The notes under the pieces: model-generated
What the model was told of the DNA's origin: nothing
What the model saw: the letters and a program-made list of their open reading frames with translations, nothing else
Database searches by the model: none
Assembly (NCBI GenBank): GCA_000827265.1
Contig: KN834775.1
Coordinates: 312,707 to 376,706 of the forward strand
Direction of reading: 5' to 3'
DNA from: Collybiopsis luxurians FD-317 M1
Lineage: Eukaryota; Basidiomycota; Agaricomycetes; Agaricales; Omphalotaceae
Length of the DNA: 64,000 bases
Part shown: piece after piece, positions 22,571 through 35,612 of the stretch
Numbering within the stretch: the first letter of the stretch is position 1
How the letters are laid out: each line of letters starts with the position of its first letter
Made by a program: the position numbers and the translations under genes

Positions 22571-24363
22571 TCACACATTCTTCGAGCCTAATTTGAGAAT
22601 GGGTTTGAGACCCATCACACCAGGGTTGTTTCTGCTGTTGAAAACTTGCTCAATACTACAGAAAGTTCGTCAATCCAATTCAACACAAATAGTGTAACAA
22701 CTTGCCTTGCAAGAGAACGCCCTTTGGTTTCGGGCATATAATACCATGCTGCTGCAGCCGTGATGAACAGGCAACTCATAAAAAGCCAGTACGCTATGTT
22801 TAAAGAGCCCCCATTAGCAGCCGCGAGCATAGAATACGGAAGCATACGTACGCCCACTAGTAGTATTATTCAAAAATACAGGGAATGTGAGTGCTACCAG
22901 TGTATTCACACCTTGATTGCACGAATTTGCGATCGATGATACAGCAGCACGATTGTGCAAAGGTTGAATTTCCGATGCATATATCCTTGTGGTTAAAGCC
23001 CAAGTACTTCCGAAAGCAATGAGAAAGAGGTAGAGACAGACGATGACGATCCATCGGGCTGCCGAGTTGGAAGTTGCTCCTGAGGCGTAAATGCTACCAA
23101 CGATGCATATTATACATCCCATGATGAGACCGCCGAAGATTGTGGACGTCCGCCGTCCCATGCGATCCATAAAAGGTGTGCAAATGATAGTGACAGCGAT
23201 GTTAATTAGTCCAGAGACTCCGGAAGCTAAAAATTTTGACGTAGAACCTGAGAGGCCCGCTTGTGCAAATAGAACCGGGGCGTAGTACAAAAGCCCATCA
23301 ATGCCTGAAAGCTGCTGCATCCCTGATCATCGTCTATGAGTATATAATGTCGAAACAAAAAAAGACCGGAAACTGCCCATGAGGAAGCAAGCGAGGAGGG
23401 TGCGTTTTCTTGCATCCTTTTTGAAGATATCTCGAATGCGCGCAGAGTTTTCGTCAGTGTTGTTCGTGACTTCTTCCCATTCTTCGGTATGTGCAGCGGC
23501 GACATTGGCATTCGTATGTAGTTTATGCAAAGATTGCATTACTTCTTCAGCCTTTGCCACTCTTCCCTTCATGTACAACCAACGCGGGCTCAGGGGAAGG
23601 AGGAGTGGGCAGCCGATTGCGTAAACGAGGGCCAAGGATGCCTGTAATAGGAATGGAGTCCGCCATGCAAAAGAGCCGGCTAAGTGAACAGTTCCATAGC
23701 AGCAGAAAAATCCACAGGCAACACCGATTGTGACCGCGACTTGAATTATGGAAGTTACTCGACCTCGAGAAGCAGCGGGAGATATCTCAACGCTTAAAGA
23801 AATTATCAAGTTGTTCAGAGGTGTTGAAGAAGACTCATACCAATATACTGCCATGATAGGGAGGAAGAAACCTTCACCAATCCCTGCCAATGCTCGACCA
23901 ACGATTAAGGCAGCTAGATTTGGTGATACGGTCTCTATAACAGATCCGGCGCAAAACATGATTGCCCCAAGAGTCATGGTATAAACTCGGGATATTTTGT
24001 CAGAGAGTAAACCGGAATAAAGACCCGACAAGGTCGACGTTACCAGGATGGTTCTGGGTCACCAAGTTGAAAGGAAACTCAAGATTGCTCGTTTGGTTCA
24101 ACTTACGCGACGACAACACCCTGTAATGTCGAGGATAGTTTGAATCCACTGTTAATAAACTGATCCATGACCGTTATCGAACCAATGCTCCCAGTGTCGA
24201 AACTATGCCACTAAGTAAAGAATCTACATAACATTGGACCGAAATTACCCAAACATGAAGGCACCTAGATAGTCAATTGTTAGCAAGTTCATTGGGTATT
24301 TTTCCCGTACGACTTGCCCAGTGATGCAAAAGCTGCAGCTCTCCAAACTTGAGCCGAGGCCAT
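22571..24363 (-). CDS. MFS sugar transporter (hexose transporter family)
   Basis: Twelve-helix proton-sugar permease of the plasma membrane. Eight exons. Signatures: AFMFGFDTGSIGS after the first helix start, SGLYSGLLSDKISR, GRALAGIGEGFF, the EISPAASRGRVTS motif at the end of the fourth loop, SPRWLYMKGR before the central loop, MQQLSGIDGLLYYAPVLF in helix 7, DRMGRRTS, and PETKGRSL after helix 12. Two introns have GC donors: the first (24265-24317) and the last (22656-22706); both restore exact family junctions (SL-GAF and GRSLASIEQVF). The second exon is only 16 nt (24249-24264). The stop is at 22571. The substrate is likely a hexose or polyol but is not determined. Head to head with RAD1, with 104 bases between starts. 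Confidence 0.92.
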
Positions 24364-24467
24364 GATTGATTGAGAAAGAGAAGCGAGGTCGAGGCGAGAA
24401 ACTGGAAGCGGAAAAAACTCTACCTGATATGAGTCATTCTCGGGCGCTTGTGATCTTGTACTGGAAC
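24364..24467. promoter_or_regulatory. Very short bidirectional promoter (sugar transporter / RAD1)
   Basis: Only 104 bases separate the transporter start (24363, minus) from the RAD1 start (24468, plus). If RAD1 began at the upstream in-frame ATG (24429) the gap would be 65 bases. Both leaders must therefore be very short or the transcripts overlap. Confidence 0.5.
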
Positions 24468-27400
24468 ATGTCCACCCTTTTACCTTTTCACACTTCGATA
24501 TTGAATGAGATTTATGACCCAGCCACTTCAGATTTGCTCGTATTAGCCCGAGGATTGGGTTTAAGACGTATAATATGCACCCTTCTCAAGATTTACGACT
24601 CCCCTCAGAATCTTGTCCTTCTCGTGAATGCCACCCAGGAAGAGGAAACTGAAATCGGTGAAGAGCTCGGGATAATGGGATGCAGGAAGCCAGGTCTACG
24701 GGTTGTTGGATACGAGACTGGTACCAGCCGCGATCGGTAAGCTCTTTAATACCAATGTCTTCAGGTTTCGCATTGAGGTCATTTTGGAGGCAGGACCTGT
24801 ACAAAAAAGGCGGCTTACTCTCGGTCACCTCGCGTATTTTAGTCGTGGATATGCTTCAGAATACCATTCACATCGATATGATAACGGGAATCATAGTTCT
24901 ACACGCCGAAAAGGTGTCACCACTGCACCTTGTATCGTTTATAACTCGTCTGTATCGAGAAAAGAACGACAAGGGGTTCCTGAAAGCTTTCACTGACCAA
25001 CCTGAACATATAACGAGCGGGTTGTCCCCGTTGAAGAACATCATGAAGGAGCTGCAGCTTAGACGAGTTTGGGTGTTTCCGCGGTTTGTCTGGGCTTTTA
25101 GTTCGTGATTCGCTCCGCTAATTCATAGCAGGTTTCACCAAGAAGTCAAGGATACGCTGGAGCGAAAGCGTGCAGATGTCATTGAACTTGCGCAAAATTT
25201 AACTGATAATATGAACGACATTCATGGTGCCATTGTGCAGTGCATGAACTCGACATTGGCTGAACTTCGTCGATCCAAGGTCGAGGTACGTTTATATATC
25301 ATTCATGATATCAAGAGATAAAACCCGTCCAAGCTCGATCTCGATAGCCTCAATCTCCCCGCTGCTTATTTCTCTTCCTTCGACCATCTCGTGCGTAAAC
25401 AGTTGGATCCAATCTGGCACAAAGTTGGTCCAAGCACTAAAGGTCTCGTTCGAGATCTTGGTGTTCTCCGCAGGCTTGTAAGCTATTTACTGGTCTATGA
25501 TCCACTACAATTTCATTCCTACTGCCAAGCTCTCATCGAAGCTGCTACAAATCCAACCGGCACCGACTCCGGTACTGGAGCCGGTAAGAGCCAATGGATG
25601 CTCACAGACGCGGCGAATATAATCTTCCAAGCCGCAAAACAGCGTTGTTTTATCGAAATCTCAGCTGACGACCAGAGCAATCCACCCACTGTGGCGGAGT
25701 TGGACGATGAAGATGAAGAAGCTTGGAACGCCATATACGAACTTGAAGGCCGACCTCAGTCTTCAAACAAGTCGGGAAAACGTCCTCAGTGGATTCCGAA
25801 AGGAATGCATCCCGTCTTGGAAGAATTACCTAAATGGAGCCTACTCGCAGAAATCTTGGAGGAAATTGAAGGGGAGATCGTTCGTATGGAAAGTACAGTT
25901 ACTTCAAAACCTGTCGAGGAACCACCCGGGACAAATATTACTCTGGTCATGTGTTCGTCTGAAGCGACATGTACACTGCTAAATGATTTCTTATCTTTGA
26001 AGGACGGGAAGCGCCCAAAGGGTGAATGGGGCCGGCGGATGATGCTGAAGAAACTCAGGAGCTGGCTTTGGTGGGACAAGAGAAGGAAGGAAGCAGTGGC
26101 AGCGGACTCCAGCGGAAAGAGAGGTGCCGGTGGCACGTCGGGAGGACGCGATCCAGATGAAATGAGGTGGACTGGTGAAAGTCCTGGAAATGATGGTCTG
26201 AGTGAGGCCATGAAGAAGAAGGATCGCGAAAGGGCTGCGCAGAAGGCATCTAGGAGAAGAATGCGTGGAGGCGGTCCCGCCGGCGGCGACGGACGAGCCT
26301 CTACTGTCCCCAGAGACACACCTGTATCTGCCGATGTCCCTCAAATGGATTTTGACAATCTAGATCCGGAGCTCCTCGCTCTTAACGACGAAGAACTGCA
26401 GTTGAATCTTATTGGCATCAATCCGGACATGTCGACCACAGAGTTTACTGCTGAATTCGATACTCATTACGGTCTCCTCCTACCCGCCGAAACATTGCTC
26501 ATAAGAGCCTATTCAGACGACACTGACGACCGAATGCTAGACGAGATCAAGCCGAGGTTTATTGTCATGTTTGAGCCTTGTATGGAATTCGTTCGAAGAG
26601 TTGAGGTGCGGATTTGTATCCTGCTATCGTATTCTTGCATTTGACAACTCGGTTCAGGTTTACAAATGTTCTAATCCGGGCCTTCCAGTAAGAGTCTACC
26701 ATATGGTGTACGCCAATTCAATTGAGGAACACAAATACCTCGCCGGCATTCGGAGAGAAAAAGACGCTTTTGAACGTTTAATCAAGGAGCGAGGGGTATG
26801 GCATCCATTTTCCCGTTAATATGTCCACTCAATCTTTGCCCCAGTCGATGCTTCTTCCCATAATGGAAGACCCACAGACATCTGGAAGCGACGCCATCAT
26901 CAAGACCATTAGCTCAAGAATAGCGGGAGGAAGACGAGAGCTGAACAAAGCTCCATCCCAAGTACGTATCCCATAAAATTGATGCCAACACGAGATTGAT
27001 AATACACGGCTCTTCAGGTCATTGTTGATATGCGAGAATTCCGCTCAACGTTGCCCTCCCTCTTACATGCGTCTCATCTATTGGTCATTCCAGCGACTTT
27101 GACTGTTGGAGACTACATCTTAACGCCCGAAATTTGCGTAGAAAGGAAGAGTTTGTCTGATTTAGTGTCTAGTTTCAACAGTGGACGATTGTGAGTGGCT
27201 CTACAGTTCTCAAGGCTTGACTCGAATATCTCTATTCAAGATATACACAATGCGAACTGATGTCCGTGCATTACAAGACACCAATTCTCTTAATTGAATT
27301 CGAGGAAGACAAGGCGTTTTCTTTCGAGGTCTGTATAGCTCTGTCACGGACATTACTTTTCTGACTTTTTCAAAGATCATCTCAGATCTGAAATCGTACG

Positions 27401-27891
27401 CTAAGCCGACCAATAACCGCTTTCCCCCCAAGAAAAAAACCACCGGAAATCCGGCCGAACATTCAACCTACAACTCGCCCACCATCCAATCCAAGCTTGC
27501 GCTCCTCGTCCTCTCTTTCCCTCGTCTACGCATTATTTGGTCTTCCTCACCCTATGCTACGACAGACATCTTCAACGATCTCAAAAAAGACCGCGCAGAA
27601 CCGGATGCAGTGAAAGCCATATCAACCGGCGCAGAAGATGAGAGTCCCGATGAAGCGGGGGCAGGTATCAATGCAGCTGCAGAGGAACTTCTTCGAACTT
27701 TCCCCGGGATCAACGAGAAGAATGTGAAACATGTAATGAGCAAGGTGAGGAACGTGAGGGAACTGTGCGAGATGGATCTTCTTCAGGTTCAAGGTATCCT
27801 CGGTGCTGATCCGGGCAAGGCTTGTTACGAATTTTTGCACAAGGGGGAAGGAGGTATCCGGGGATTTGGTGCTCCCGTTTTACGTCAATAG
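24468..27891 (+). CDS. RAD1: DNA repair endonuclease XPF/Rad1
   Basis: Catalytic subunit of the structure-specific nuclease that cuts 5' of DNA lesions in nucleotide excision repair, with Ercc1/Rad10. Nine exons. The degenerate helicase-like part is clear: [69 protein letters not shown] and [21 protein letters not shown] long charged linker follows (about 25700-26450). The ERCC4 nuclease is intact: [29 protein letters not shown] with the ERK...D active site, and SFNSGRLYTQCELM. A tandem helix-hairpin-helix ends the protein ([19 protein letters not shown]). The start at 24468 begins just before the first conserved block; 24429 is an alternative 13 codons upstream. Confidence 0.95.
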
Positions 27892-28361
27892 ATAGACAGC
27901 TCACTGACGAGTATATTCCAAACTTGGACTTTCTCACAAATCCAAGCTTAAAATATTATGCAACGATCTTCACAGTTGATGTTTACTTTTCTCGTTCGTT
28001 TCATATCGAATACCAATTTCGAGTCCACATACGTACGCAAATTATTTGATCGTTGAATTTCTTATCGATTATCAATTTGTGATATCACAGAAGTGTGAGA
28101 TGTGAAAAGAGGAAGAGGTGAAAATTGAATCACTTCTTCTGTGATGTCGCGAGAGGCAGTGAAAAAAGGAAATCCCTAAGTCCAGAATCCAAAATCTAGA
28201 TTTTACGGGGCTTACCTATAAAAGATAGACTGACGGATTTTTTCCTGCTTCCTTCTGTCACGGGCTTTGACAAAGTTTCAAAACTTCAGAATCAATAAGT
28301 GAGTACGCATATTTAACCTCTATATCTACTGCATCGTTATTTTCACGAAGTCAAGATCATC
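27892..28361. other. Intergenic region RAD1 / DUF6697-like gene
   Basis: About 470 bases with the RAD1 3' end and the next promoter. A GTGAGTACG...CGAAG stretch at about 28300-28350 looks like an intron in the 5' leader of the next gene. No other gene. Confidence 0.4.
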
Positions 28362-30207
28362 ATGTCATGGCTAGAAGAATGGCGTCCTCGCGGTCCCCTT
28401 CCACAATCCGTTGACGACATGGGATACGGAGATGCTGCTTCCCAATACTACGCCGAGCTACAGAGATCCCGCCAGAAATACCGCTATGATATCGAGACGT
28501 CTTTGATGCGCGAAGCAAAACTTCACGCCAGAGTAGCTGCTTTAGAGAAAGAAAGAGAGGAGCTTAAAGCTAGAATATTTCGCACGAGGCGAGACATCCA
28601 GGCTATGGAAAAACTCCTCCAAGGCGATCCTCCCGCTTCGAACGAGGTTGAGTATACGCGGCAGAGCAATTACTCAAAGCAGGCAAACCCCGACTCTGAT
28701 TCTATAAGAGTCTGTCCTTAGTTTTTTCGGGGTGACAAGGAAATGTACTTAAAGTTTTGCAGGCATTGATCGACATAAGCGACGATGAACATGAAGGCGA
28801 GGTCATGGAGAAGGAGCTGGATTCGCTCTCAGCCTCATCTACTTTGGTCAGTATACCTTTGAAACTCGATGATAAGAGCTTTAAATGTATGTTTTCCAGG
28901 TCAATGAAGATGAACAACACCCAGGCTTACTAGCTAAACGTTGTCGGTATGAGCCTCACAGTGCTAAAGCTGTGAATTATGAGGACGAAGGCCTTGGTAA
29001 ACGACGTAAACGACAGGAGGATACTGATGTCGCAAGTTCGGCGTCCTCGCCCACCCACCGAGGTACAATTTGTCGGTGTTGCTCCAGCGAAATATCTCTC
29101 ATGTAGAATATTTTCAAGTACCGTCCTCTCAACATCCCAATTCTTCAGCAAGCAACTCGAAGAGCGTATCGCCTGCAATTTATTCACCCCAGAAAACAAT
29201 CGATAAAATGGTAAGTTTTTTCGTCACTGTATAAATATCACCGATGTACCACACAGCACCAGCCTCAAGCAGCATCGGTGATAAGAATCAACGGGGATGC
29301 AGTGATATCCATGATTCAGCGCTCAGTTGCTGCCCCTGAAGTTGATCGCACAGTACCAAGAGTGACCACCACAAGGCGAAAGATATGTGGTGTCTACGGA
29401 GGGTGGTACACTCACTTCGAGACAGCATATCCAATCCTTCAAAGCCGCAAAGATGTGAACTTTCGACAAATTCCTGGCGCCTCGCAAAAGCATCGAAAGA
29501 AATTCATTTTTCCTCGTTCGATTCCAGAGCTCTCCGAGCATTTTCCTGCACGCCCCGGTGCCCATGGCTTAATGTTCGGCATGAAGTCTTCCGTTGAACG
29601 TCTTCTTAAGGAACAGTCGGTTTGTGAATTATTTGGGCCGGCGAATCGCGCGACACTCTACGTTGTTGAAAAACCAACTGAAGCCCCCATCAAGTATTAT
29701 GGCGTGTACAAGATTATCGAGGCGAGGTCAATGACCAAAGCTGAATTTAATTGCCAAACCACATCCGTACGCACTTTCTTTCTTGCGTTTTTTTTTTTGG
29801 GTACTTTCAAGATGGTTAACATGCCGAACAGGTCCAGAGAGCAATTGCGGCAGAAATAACAAATACCAAGACTGGAGGATCCATCTGCTATCTGTACATG
29901 AAAGCCAGGATCGCATCTCGAACCAAAGGGAAGAAATTCGTGCAAAGTAGTGAAGAGATAGGTCCCTATGTACATCAACGACGAAAATTGTATGATGCCG
30001 GATCAAGCGTCAAGATTGAAGATGTACTCAGAGATTTGAGGAACGGTAACGAGGTGTGTCGAACCAATATCAAACCATCCCAAAAGCTTGCTCAGCTAAT
30101 ATGCTCATCGTTTCTCCCAGAGGCTACCTATTCTTGTTTTGGAATGTATCAAGTACGACGTAGAGATAGCTAAAGCCATCAACCACGATTGTAGCAAGCT
30201 GAATTGA
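28362..30207 (+). CDS. Unknown protein, DUF6697-like
   Basis: Seven exons, all in phase. The N-terminal third is coiled-coil (about residues 25-100: YYAELQRSRQKYRYDIE, LHARVAALEKEREELKARI), followed by a charged linker with a nuclear-localisation-like patch (GKRRKRQ). The C-terminal half is globular: KICGVYGGWYTHFETAYP, FPRSIPELSEHFPARPGAHG, SVCELFGPANRATLYVVEKP, IKYYGVYKIIEARSMTKAEF and LPILVLECIKYD. This layout and the YYGVYKIIEA block remind me of DUF6697, a domain of unknown function in basidiomycetes; I am only moderately sure. The function is unknown. Confidence 0.75.
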
Positions 30208-30427
30208 GTAATGTCCTCCACCAAATCATTTTCGTTTCTTGTATTTTAATTGTATTAGTAAATGGATTGTTGGGATGACGCGAATTTAATTTCAGGCTCT
30301 GAGATGCCAGTTCAACGTTCAATATCAATTTCTGTAGCCAAATCTGTAGGTTGCCCTCCGCAACCGAAGTTTGGAGACTTTCACGTGACAGAGCGTTTCA
30401 CACCGAACGACCACTGGCCACTCAGTA

Positions 30428-30750
30428 ATGCCTCCTTCACAAGAGTCAGATCGGATAGTATCTGCTCAGCAAACGTTGGACAGTCAGTTTTGTACGATAC
30501 CCTTACGATACTCTATTCATTTCCAGATTCCAGTTCTATATGAAATGTCTCAGCTACTCAACACCCAGCTGGACAAAGAAACGCTGACGACGTGTGTCAG
30601 GATGATTGAGAGTGGGGTCAATCCCGAAGCCCTTGCTGTCAGTTTGGCTTCTGTAAGTGCTGGCTGATACTGATATATGATCACTCCTAGGCCGTAATAC
30701 AAGAGCTCAGGCGAGAGAACTCTGCTTTGGCCGGTCGTGCATCGAGTTAG
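30428..30750 (+). CDS. MZT1: Mitotic-spindle organizing protein 1 (MOZART1)
   Basis: Small subunit of the gamma-tubulin complex at microtubule-organising centres. Three exons: 30428-30482, 30534-30637, 30691-30750, giving 72 aa. The family core is nearly exact: [40 protein letters not shown] and RENSAL. The second intron was placed at GTCAGT (30638) rather than the downstream GTAAGT because this gives the expected NPEALAAVI junction. The length is normal for the family. Confidence 0.95.
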
Positions 30751-31469
30751 AGTCAGCAATAATCTCGCGACTATGGTCGATCTCACTTTCCGGGTGCCGT
30801 GTCTAGTGCACACCCTTCACCATCATACAACCTTAATACTTTACAGTTTCACTGTTACATTGGCTCATGTACCCACGTTCATTGACAGTTTGCGACTCGA
30901 TGAGCCAAGTTTGAACGAATTGAGCTGTTCTGGGACATGAATCTTGCTTGATTCATCAGACTCTGCTCGTTGTCTGGGTTAGTCGTCTGATTCCATTCAA
31001 GCTGTGTGGCAGTTGTTTCAGCCTTACATGGTGGGCTTTGATAGCCTACTGGCCGAAGCTCATTTTTTTGGTACCCATAGTCATACTATGTATGGTTTCG
31101 CACCCGGGCCTATTTTTGGTCTGCCTTCCATTTTGACCTACTTATCCTGCAATATTCAATGGTTATTGAATAATTATCGGAGCTGTAAAGATATTGTAGA
31201 TTTTCAGCTTGAGAATAGTATCCAAGCAAAAAGTGAGGACTTTGACTGTGAGCGCTTGGGGGCCGGAGGCCGAATCGAAATACGGCGGTTCTTGTACCTG
31301 ACCCTTCAACTTTCTCCACCTCATCGTCAACGACAACGACCAACAATTCTGACAGCGTCGACCGGCCTTCTACCTTGTTTTCATCCTGGATACCCTTTTC
31401 ATTTAATCTTGCTTAGAATTCGGCTCCGAAACACCCTTTCGCATTGGCTGGCTTCAGTCGGTCTTAACA
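30751..31469. other. Long upstream region of the Zds-type gene
   Basis: About 720 bases. Some short plus-strand frames exist (for example 31004-31501) but none has a recognisable domain or consistent splicing. It probably contains the MZT1 3' UTR and a long leader or promoter for the Zds-type gene. Confidence 0.4.
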
Positions 31470-34199
31470 ATGCAGCCTTCGACGTACGACATCCAGCGTG
31501 AGGTAGAAGCCCTCAGAGACATTCGGCGACGATCCATCACGCCAGGCGCCCTTACAATCGACCCAGACCTTCCGAACCCAACTTCCCCAACCTCTTCGAC
31601 CTATGCGAGCTGGTCAGGAGCGTCTCAAACCGACGATTCATCCAATTCCTCTCATGAAGACTCAAGCAGCACCGACCACACAACCGTCGAAACTGATAAC
31701 CCAGCCGACGATCCTTTCCATCTTTTCTGGGTCCCAGCCAGTGTCCATCCCGAAATCGCCCCTGCTGAGTTTCGTGAATTTCTTAGGGAACACTCTCGCT
31801 CACCGCCACCTGGAGATGGGTCGCCCATAGTCAGATCTGGGTCTTTCTCCTCGGTTTCTTCAGGGCTGGGCAGAAAGAAATCTATGCTCAGTCGCCAGTA
31901 TCGTCCTTCGGAAAACGACGGGGTAGAGGAGCAGGAGGAAAAAATAGTTCCACTTTCACGAAACCGAAGTACACGATATACGAATCAGGGTCCTCAGCTC
32001 ACTATAAGTGATCTGCAAAAGCTCGAAGAATTGGCTGAAGAAGCCTCTCAAAGCGATGATCCTTCGAAATTGAGGAATATTTTACGGAGGAGTCTTAGTC
32101 TCAATGTATCCCCAACAGGTGAGAGTTCAAGCATTTATGCCATTTATCCGATCTGAACTGGCTTATTAGCTATCGAAGAGATGAAGAACATGCCAGAGAT
32201 GGGCGACGAAGCCGATGCTCCCATCATTGTGCCTCCTCGTGGTCAGATTTTGCGACGCTCGGCTCGCACAAAAATACGCAAACCTGGTCTGCCAGGTGAT
32301 GGCGGCGGCCATCGGTTTGGGGCTACCAGAAGAAAGGGACGCTCCACTACTGCTCCCGCAGAACGAACGTCCAGTGACCATTCTTCCAGCGAACATGGAG
32401 AGCAAGAAATCAAAGCTAGTATACTTAGCGACGAGTTTCAACAACTGAGACCACAATCCTTCAGCGAAGAGGCTTCGATCTACGATGCATACGCTGCTAA
32501 TGAGGAAGAAGAGGTTCATCCTTCCTCGATCATAGTGACATCTTCTCCGCCTCCTGCCGAGGAAGTCATAGAAGCCCCGCGAATACCATCGCCACAACCA
32601 GAGGAACCACCTGCTGAACCAGCCCCAACACCTCTGCATCAGCCAGATGACATGCTTCACCACCCTCAACCTCAACGCCTTCTATCTCCTCAAGTTTCCA
32701 CTGAACCATCCCCACCCTCACGTACCCCTTCTCCATCTTCTTCGATTCCCGAAACCTCCTCTCCACCATCCTTCCTCTCCAGTCCTCCACCGCAGCAGCA
32801 TCGAAAGGAAAAGGACAAGAAAGGACTTTTTGGAAAATGGGGTTCAGACAAGAGCGGGAAAAAGGCCAAGGACCACGCTAGGACCGAATCTCACGATCGT
32901 GCTGAAAAGGAAAAGGAATCAGGTTTTTTTGGGTCTCTTTTTGGAGGAAAGAAAAACAAAGACTCAGACAGTTCAGCTCCTCCGTCCTCAGCTCATAGCC
33001 ATGCTGCAGGAAGAGAAGCCGCTCAGGCCCTCCTTGGAGCCAGTAAAAGTTCGAAGAGCTACCAACCTCCCCCTTCTCCTGGTGCCCAAGCTATCAACAA
33101 CTACTCGCGTTATCCCATCCACGTTGAGCGCGCGATCTATCGGCTCAGTCATATCAAGCTAGCTAATCCGCGTCGGCCGCTCTATGAGCAAGTTCTGATT
33201 AGTAATCTGATGTTCTGGTACCTAGGAGTGATCAACAAGGCACAGAATCCTCAGACGAATGGGCAGGCTGGTGTAGGCGCTGGGGCTCAGGGCGAAGCTG
33301 GTGCTACCTCATCGGCCGCCGAGAAGGAACAAGAGAAGGAAAAAGAACAGAGGGAGGCAGAACAGAGGGAACGGCAGGAACGGGAGAGGCAGGAGCGGGA
33401 ACAACGAGAACAGCGGGAAATGGAGATGGAGATGAAGAAGCAGAGGGAAGTGTCGCCAAAACGTGGCCCATTAACGAAACCGGCGCCGATGGGTGCAGGG
33501 GGAGGCAGAAGGGCGGAGATACCGATAAAAGGTCCACAGTATGAAATGCAACATCGGGAGATGGAGCAGGTGTATGGCGGTTATAGTGGGTCAGCACCAC
33601 CACAGAGTACACCTCAGGCAAGATCTCTTGGACATGGCCAACGCCCTTCACCATCTTCACAGCTGGGTGCACCACGGCAAGGCCAGTCTGCTGACCCATC
33701 GCAAGGGCAGGAGCAGTTCTACTACTCACCGGACATGATTCAAAATCAGCCTCCTCAGCAAACGATGTACTCACAGCAACAGCAGCAACGACTACCTCCA
33801 GGAGCGATGGCTCCCATGGAGCAAAGCTGGTCGGCGTCTGGTTCGCCGAGACAACAGACAGGCTCGCCACCACCCCAGTCCAATCCTCAGCGACGCTCAC
33901 GGTCGCCTCCGCCCAATCCCTATAACACCCAGCACCAACAACAGGGTATGTATAGTGGAGGACGAACACCAGGACGATCATTATCTGCTACAGCCGTACC
34001 TTCTTCATCACCACCTAATGCGAACGGAAGATTACGCAAAGGAGTCAGCGCTCATGCAGTCCCGCCGAAAGCGAGACCACGGACGCCGGAGAGTCAGTAC
34101 CAACAGCAACCACAGCAGCGCAATGTGTATCAACCGAATGGGATGGCGGAAGAAGAAGATATGCCGCTAGCTGTATGGCAGCAGCAGCGAAGGCGATAG
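31470..34199 (+). CDS. Zds1/2-type protein with Zds C-terminal domain
   Basis: Regulator of the PP2A-Cdc55 phosphatase and cell polarity in yeast. Two exons (31470-32118, 32170-34199), 892 aa. The N-terminus (YDIQREVEALRDIRRRSITP; DDPFHLFWVPASVHPEIAP) matches the conserved start of Zds-type proteins. The defining Zds_C motif is present at about residue 595: YPIHVERAIYRLSHIKLANP, then RRPLYEQVLISNLMFWYL. Between them are long Ser/Pro and Lys-rich disordered stretches with two LFG(K/G)-type patches; after Zds_C the chain is Glu/Arg- and then Gln/Pro-rich. The start ATG precedes the conserved block directly. A minus-strand frame at 33304-33981 is a shadow. Confidence 0.88.
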
Positions 34200-35612
34200 A
34201 TCCGGTTGTTCTCATCGTTACTGTGCGTTCTTGTTTTCGGCCTGTGGTTCTTGAACTTAGCATGCTTTCTTACTAGCATCGTCCCTATCTTTTCTTCTGA
34301 GTTACTTTTTTCCTTTTCCGAATATCTGTACTGTTCCCGTTTGTCTGTCCTTACTTTTAGCATCTAGATTACAATATGAGTGGAATTTTCGTCATCGACA
34401 TCACCAAGCCAATCATCGTACTTTTTATCTTTGCCCTATTCACTTCATTCACGCCGCTATCCTTCTTTTCCACCCTTTGCCTGGTTTCTTCCTGCCAAGC
34501 CTTTTCTCTTTGCAATTTTCTCCAATGCTCATTCATCTCGCATCGCAATGCTATGAACTTCCTTTTCGTCTCCCCGCTTGTATTCTCCTCCCTACTTACC
34601 CCTCCTCGGAACTCGTCGGACTGACTGGCACATTCTCAGTATACTTTTTCATCTCTAAATCACGTTACGGACTTCGAAACACTACATAATATTGTAAACC
34701 ACATCAAACGATTCTGGACATTGACGCCTCATTTTCAGGCCGAGCTCACGAGAGGATATTGAGTGCATGTGCTGGGTGGGGCGGGATGGGGTTGAACCTA
34801 GGTTTTCGTTGTACCCATGCATTACTGCTTTTGAACATTCCTTTTCTTTTCCTTCACTATTCGCCTTCTATTCACTTACTACCACTTATCCCCAGTGCCC
34901 CTTTTTTTGACGTTTCATGACAGTATCTTATGTACCCTCAAAATGGTTTCCCCTTGACGATTTCGTCGTCTTAACGGTCACGGATATCGATGTTGTAATA
35001 CAGTCCCTTCTACGATCGCTTAAAGATCATTGCTCCGATACCCCCAAAGAATTGAAATGAAGGAGAAAATGAGGGTATGATTGAAGGAATGAATAGCTAG
35101 CGGTGTGCATGCTTGTATGTCAACACCATCCATACACTTACTAGGACAGGACTCAATGGAATAAGTGGGCCCAAGGACATGGATAGAAAGTGGCTTGATG
35201 TCTAATATGAAAAGGGATCGACCGAGTTGCAAGAAAGTTCTGTGCATAAAATCCCGGAAAACCCGATACTGAAAGCCTCTAATAGCTTGACGTGCCCTAG
35301 GATTATTTGCTTTACTCACGAAGATGGACTACTAACAAGAGCAACCTCGAGCCAGAAATGCCGTCATTGAAATTGGGTTGCCGTTTTACGATTTCCAGCT
35401 TTGATCTGTGGGAAAATTTCCCGAATCTAAAATAAACATTCATACGGAATAAAGTACAGAATAAGTCCATAGATAAGGTATATGATTACGAATAGTGAGC
35501 ATCGCTCCACGTTCTCGTAAAAGGCATAATTGCGATCATGACGAGATAGAATACGGTGTACTGTCCAGTGTCCTATGTAATGTCGAATGCTATGTACCTA
35601 TTCATCAAAACG
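34200..35612. other. Convergent 3' region between the Zds-type gene and the receptor gene
   Basis: About 1.4 kb, T-rich on the plus strand just after the Zds gene, consistent with its 3' UTR. A plus frame at 34376-34624 is hydrophobic because of that T-richness and is not a convincing gene. No pheromone-precursor (CaaX-ending) frame was found here by eye. Confidence 0.4.

Noticed and set aside
22571..22700. Sugar transporter ending at LSKFSTAETTLV
   Set aside because: That end reads through a GC-AG intron; splicing gives the expected SIEQVF after PETKGRSLA.
33304..33981. 225-codon minus-strand frame
   Set aside because: Antisense shadow of the Gln/Pro-rich end of the Zds-type gene.
34376..34624. 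Hydrophobic plus-strand ORF as a small membrane protein
   Set aside because: Directly after the Zds stop in T-rich sequence, where Phe/Leu-rich frames arise by chance.
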